From Chloroflexota bacterium (lineage in GTDB: Bacteria; Chloroflexota; Dehalococcoidia; SZUA-161; SpSt-899): a stretch of 5,096 nucleotides of DNA. Every line of letters begins with the position of its first letter. Position 1 is the stretch's first letter. Where the stretch lies: the NCBI GenBank assembly GCA_018725425.1, contig QLUL01000101.1, forward strand, positions 1 to 5,096, in the 5' to 3' direction. The notes under the pieces are model-generated. The model saw nothing but the letters and a program-made list of their open reading frames with translations. It made no database searches and was not told the origin of the DNA. The position numbers and the translations under genes were made by a program. Shown piece after piece: positions 4,870 through 5,096 of the stretch.

Positions 4870-5096
4870 CTACATCTTTATCAAAGACAAGCGGCTCTCC
4901 TCACGCATCACCCCCCCCTTTTTCAATGCCTTACCTGATATTATACCGCACCCGTCTTCTTTATCCCAAGCATCTGCGATGACGTCTTTCATCTCCGCTA
5001 ATAAGCTTTCCACGAAAACCAAAGAAAGCACCCTCTTTACGCTCTTCCAGATATGCTCAATAGGGTTTAAGCTTGGGCACTTTTTCAGAGTGCTTC
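4870..5096 (-). CDS. IS630-family transposase, C-terminal fragment
   Basis: This frame enters from the right edge, so its 5' end lies outside the window. The 74 visible codons begin STLKKCPSLNPIEHIWKSVK. The motif P-S-L-N-P-I-E-H-I-W-K-S is the third catalytic block of IS630/Tc1-type DDE transposases, with the catalytic Glu at 5058-5056. A helical stretch follows (VLSLVFVESLLAEMKDVIAD, then AWDK), as in IS630 C-termini. After AWDK (about 4960) the usual aromatic ending is absent. The frame instead continues through EDGCGIISGKALKKGGV to a TAG at 4872-4870 and crosses a run of eight G. The last 30 or so residues may therefore be read-through beyond a truncated or frameshifted transposase. These elements insert at TA dinucleotides with short inverted ends; without the other end I cannot place the element boundary. 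Family clear; intactness unknown. Confidence 0.78.
   Translation of the reverse strand, partial: STLKKCPSLNPIEHIWKSVKRVLSLVFVESLLAEMKDVIADAWDKEDGCGIISGKALKKGGVMREESRLSLIKM

Larger units (their letters stand above)
4581..5096. other. AT-richer gene-poor tail with decayed toxin and IS remnants
   Basis: After the oxidoreductase stop the sequence becomes visibly richer in A and T, and I see no intact gene. It holds a BrnT-like fragment and a transposase 3' end, both on the minus strand and listed separately. An imperfect inverted repeat, AGAATTCACAG (4582-4592) against CTGAAATTCT (4616-4625), follows the oxidoreductase stop. Its loop is 23 nt and there is no T-run, so I do not call it a terminator. 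No clear terminator for the plus-strand operon is visible. Confidence 0.55.

Noticed and set aside
4851..4899. Minus-strand peptide EPLVFDKDVDGVGKWD ending at a TAA, resembling a calcium-binding D-x-D-x-D-G loop
   Set aside because: Only about 17 codons, with a stop directly upstream and downstream and no second repeat or start. Most likely chance.

Overview
The window looks like bacterial chromosome. A compact, moderately GC-rich housekeeping block (about 1-4580) is followed by an AT-richer, gene-poor tail (4581-5096) holding remnants of mobile and toxin-type genes. The ribosomal proteins and release factor are clearly bacterial. The gene mix, the heptanucleotide repeats between genes and the protein flavour suggest an uncultured Chloroflexota (Dehalococcoidia-like) organism. 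That assignment is an impression from the sequence, not a measured placement.

Left part, minus strand, read right to left: prfA (peptide chain release factor 1, start at 2227), then prmC/hemK (the methyltransferase that modifies the release-factor GGQ glutamine), then the first 25 codons of a small biotin/lipoyl-attachment protein running off the left edge. prfA and prmC are a functional pair, enzyme and substrate. Their 66-87 bp junction is built largely from two different 7-bp tandem repeat arrays, one forming the prfA stop codon and one containing the candidate prmC start codons.

Centre, around 2228-2320: a 93-bp divergent intergenic region with two good sigma-70-type promoters back to back. 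Their -35 boxes overlap on opposite strands (TTGACA for rplU, TTGTCA for prfA), so release-factor and ribosomal-protein transcription probably compete or are coordinated here.

Right part, plus strand: rplU (L21), rpmA (L27) and rpmE (L31, zinc-binding form), then a 463-residue FAD-dependent oxidoreductase of the uncharacterised COG2509 type. The spacing allows one transcript. An 8-bp perfect inverted repeat overlaps the rpmA stop codon, and more 7-bp-phased repeats lie in the rpmA-rpmE and rpmE-oxidoreductase gaps.

Tail (4581-5096): a decayed, antitoxin-less BrnT-like toxin C-terminal half (minus strand, 4629-4856), and the C-terminal end of an IS630-family transposase (minus strand, 4870-5096) with its catalytic Glu motif, entering from the right edge. 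I see no complete new system. The most unusual items are the heptameric repeat arrays at consecutive gene junctions, the shared -35 divergent promoter and the BrnT/IS630 debris.
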